NCBI GenBank assembly: GCA_964558715.1
Contig: CAZLFD010000024.1
Coordinates: 1 to 23,051 of the forward strand
Source of the DNA: JBGSOV01 sp964558715
GTDB taxonomy: Bacteria > Patescibacteriota > Gracilibacteria > CAIRYL01 > GCA-016699755
Length of the DNA: 23,051 nt
Direction of reading: 5' to 3'
The notes beneath the pieces were generated by a model, which was not told where the DNA came from, ran no database searches, and was given only the letters and a program-made list of their open reading frames with translations. Made by a program: the position numbers and the translations under genes. This document shows, piece by piece, positions 22,055 to 23,051 of the stretch (position 1 is the first letter of the stretch; each line of letters starts with the position of its first letter).

Positions 22055-22498
22055 ATGACACTAAGAAATCAGCTTGTAGCCATTGCGCGGGAATGGCAAA
22101 AGAAATATGGAGTGGCACCAGCAATAACTTCCTCAATTTCTGAATACGATGCAGCTATGTTGGTTGGAATGACAGAAGATGATTACATGAAATCTATGGC
22201 CAAAATGACAGCTGTAAATAAGGGTCACGATTTTAAACATAATGGAACAAAATATCAAATTAAAGCTCGCCGTTCAAGTGGTAGACCAGGAAGCAAAATT
22301 ACAAACGCTGGAAAAGCAAGTAATTATGAATGGCATGTGCTTATCTGGATACGATATGATAAAGAATTTGTAATGCAGGAGGCTTTGTCTTGGCAAGTAG
22401 ATGAGTACAAGAAAGAATTTGATCATAAAAAAAGAATTTCACTTGAGGATATCAGGCAAGGATTGCAGTTGTACCAAAAAGAGGCCAAACAAAAATGA
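22055..22498 (+). CDS. Conserved-looking small protein, possible PD-(D/E)xK-type nuclease domain
   Basis: The 147-residue protein has no signal peptide or membrane segment. I recall similar hypothetical proteins near restriction-modification genes but cannot name a family. A helical N-terminus (LRNQLVAIAREWQKKYGV) precedes SISEYDAAMLVGMTEDDY. Then come D59, Y67-Q68-I69-K70 (KYQIKAR) and NYEWHVLIWIRY. The spacing D-x8-Q-x-K followed by a hydrophobic strand resembles QxK variants of the PD-(D/E)xK nuclease core, but this is inference. It is strikingly AT-rich relative to der. It begins about 37 bp after the attC-like palindrome and has no Shine-Dalgarno, consistent with a cassette-like gene. 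Confidence 0.65.
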   Translation: MTLRNQLVAIAREWQKKYGVAPAITSSISEYDAAMLVGMTEDDYMKSMAKMTAVNKGHDFKHNGTKYQIKARRSSGRPGSKITNAGKASNYEWHVLIWIRYDKEFVMQEALSWQVDEYKKEFDHKKRISLEDIRQGLQLYQKEAKQK

Positions 22499-22504
22499 CT
22501 AAAA

Positions 22505-22536
22505 AAGCAAAAACCTCTATTTGCTTAATTTTCTTT
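22505..22536 (+). terminator. Possible terminator before the rRNA operon
   Basis: AAGCAAA and TTTGCTT enclose AACCTCTA and are followed by AATTTTCTTT. The T-run is interrupted, so termination strength is uncertain; it lies 7 bp after the upstream gene's stop. Confidence 0.4.
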
Positions 22537-22546
22537 GAAAATAATC

Positions 22547-22575
22547 TTGACACGCGTGTGCGAATCTGAAAAACT
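22547..22575 (+). promoter_or_regulatory. Candidate rRNA operon promoter
   Basis: A perfect TTGACA (22547-22552) is followed after 17 bp by AAAACT, a poor -10. It is the best placed -35 in the 290-bp gap upstream of the 16S gene, but the assignment is tentative. Confidence 0.35.
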
Positions 22576-22581
22576 GCTTGG

Positions 22582-22613
22582 GCGCTTCGACAAGGAGCGC
22601 GCATTCTTTGACC
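22582..22613 (+). promoter_or_regulatory. boxB/boxA-like antitermination leader of the rRNA operon
   Basis: The hairpin GCGCT-TCGACAAGG-AGCGC (22582-22600) is followed at once by CATTCTTTGACC (22602-22613). The latter resembles rRNA leader boxA elements (TGCTCTTTAACA in E. coli, GTTCTTTGACAT in Bacteroidota). The hairpin-then-boxA order is the usual one for Nus-factor antitermination. Confidence 0.5.
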
Positions 22614-22740
22614 CTTGAAATCTTCGGTACAAAAGAGAACGCAATTTGTGTCTTGTTGTTTTGGCACAAACAAATAAATCGAAAAACAACACCTAACAAG
22701 GAATCAAATTCCCTCGCCAAGGCGGGGGGCTCTTAAAACC

Positions 22741-22788
22741 TTGAAAAGCAGCAATGCTTTTCGAAACCTGGCGAAGCTTCTGCTTCGT
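22741..22788 (+). repeat. Two tandem hairpins directly before the 16S rRNA
   Basis: GAAAAGCA-GCAA-TGCTTTTC (22743-22762) and GCGAAGC-TTCT-GCTTCGT (22771-22788) end only 3 bp before the inferred 16S start. They may act in leader RNA folding or processing. A CCCTCG-CCAAGG-CGGGGG hairpin lies a little upstream, near 22711-22728. Confidence 0.6.
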
Positions 22789-22791
22789 CTA

Positions 22792-23051
22792 CAACAAAAG
22801 AGTTTGATCCTGGCTCAGGATTAACGCTGGCGGGATGCATAACACATGCAAGTCGAGCGGTAAGGCCCCTTCGGGGGTACACGAGCGGCGAACGGCTGAG
22901 TAACACGTTGGTATCTGCCCCAGATTCAGGAATAACTGCGAGAAATCGCAGCTAATGCCGGATATCCCGACTTGTCGGGAAAGATTTATCGATCTGGGAG
23001 GAGCCTGCGGCGTATCAGTTTGTTGGTGAGGTAACGGCTCACCAAGACTTT
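22792..23051 (+). rRNA. rrs: 16S ribosomal RNA, 5' part (continues beyond the window)
   Basis: The universal 27F site AGAGTTTGATCCTGGCTCAG is at 22799-22818, equal to E. coli positions 8-27, so the gene starts near 22792. Other landmarks are ACGCTGGCGG, AACACATGCAAGTCGA, GGCGAACGGCTGAGTAACACG, and AACGGCTCACCAAG near the end. Only about 260 of 1500 bases are present. The ATTAACGCTGGCGGGATGC stretch and the short first variable loop differ from the common phyla and fit a patescibacterial lineage, which a database comparison would settle. Confidence 0.97.

Overview
This 23 kb window looks like a chromosomal segment of a bacterium of the Candidate Phyla Radiation (Patescibacteria). The basis is a divergent 16S rRNA start at the right edge, short compact genes, almost no Shine-Dalgarno sequences, an AT-rich sigma70-like promoter style, and a giant alpha-2-macroglobulin lipoprotein in an otherwise small-gene genome. 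Several genes end in TGA exactly at the expected C-terminus and Trp is encoded by TGG, so the code is standard and not the UGA=Gly code of Gracilibacteria/Absconditabacteria. I cannot place the phylum further without a 16S search; a Peregrinibacteria-like relative is only a guess.

Layout. 1-1366: eroded accessory DNA, with a frameshifted REP-associated (Y1) transposase remnant, a truncated glyoxalase/VOC remnant and a small AT-rich PH-domain membrane protein. 1582-2760 (minus): SDR oxidoreductase and nucleoside diphosphate kinase in an operon. A divergent promoter region faces 2854-10630 (plus), a TPR protein followed by a 2302-residue alpha-2-macroglobulin lipoprotein without a thioester. 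10877-16720 (all minus): ferritin, a 727-residue protein I do not recognise, a HxGH cytidylyltransferase-like enzyme, a TPR protein, GalU and Hsp20, with gaps filled by at least two families of short interspersed palindromic repeats. 16944-19320: rpsU (plus) with the only canonical Shine-Dalgarno in the window, a UUCG-loop terminator, TspO (minus) and the ribosome-assembly GTPase Der (plus).

19599-22498 is an accessory island. It holds a two-gene type II restriction-modification system (beta-class methyltransferase plus MvaI/BcnI-family endonuclease, overlapping by ATGA), an IS200-type element with matched end hairpins that seems to have landed in a short third gene, a 126-bp nested palindrome resembling an integron attC site, and a small conserved-looking protein with a possible nuclease-type motif. 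22499-23051 is the rRNA operon leader (boxB/boxA-like antitermination signals, two tandem hairpins) and the 5' part of the 16S rRNA gene.

The points most worth a second look are: rpsU as the only gene with a strong Shine-Dalgarno, which suggests bS21-dependent anti-SD occlusion and autoregulation as known in Bacteroidota; the attC-like palindrome next to the restriction-modification island; the repeat families together with a dead RAYT transposase; and the orphan 727-residue protein.
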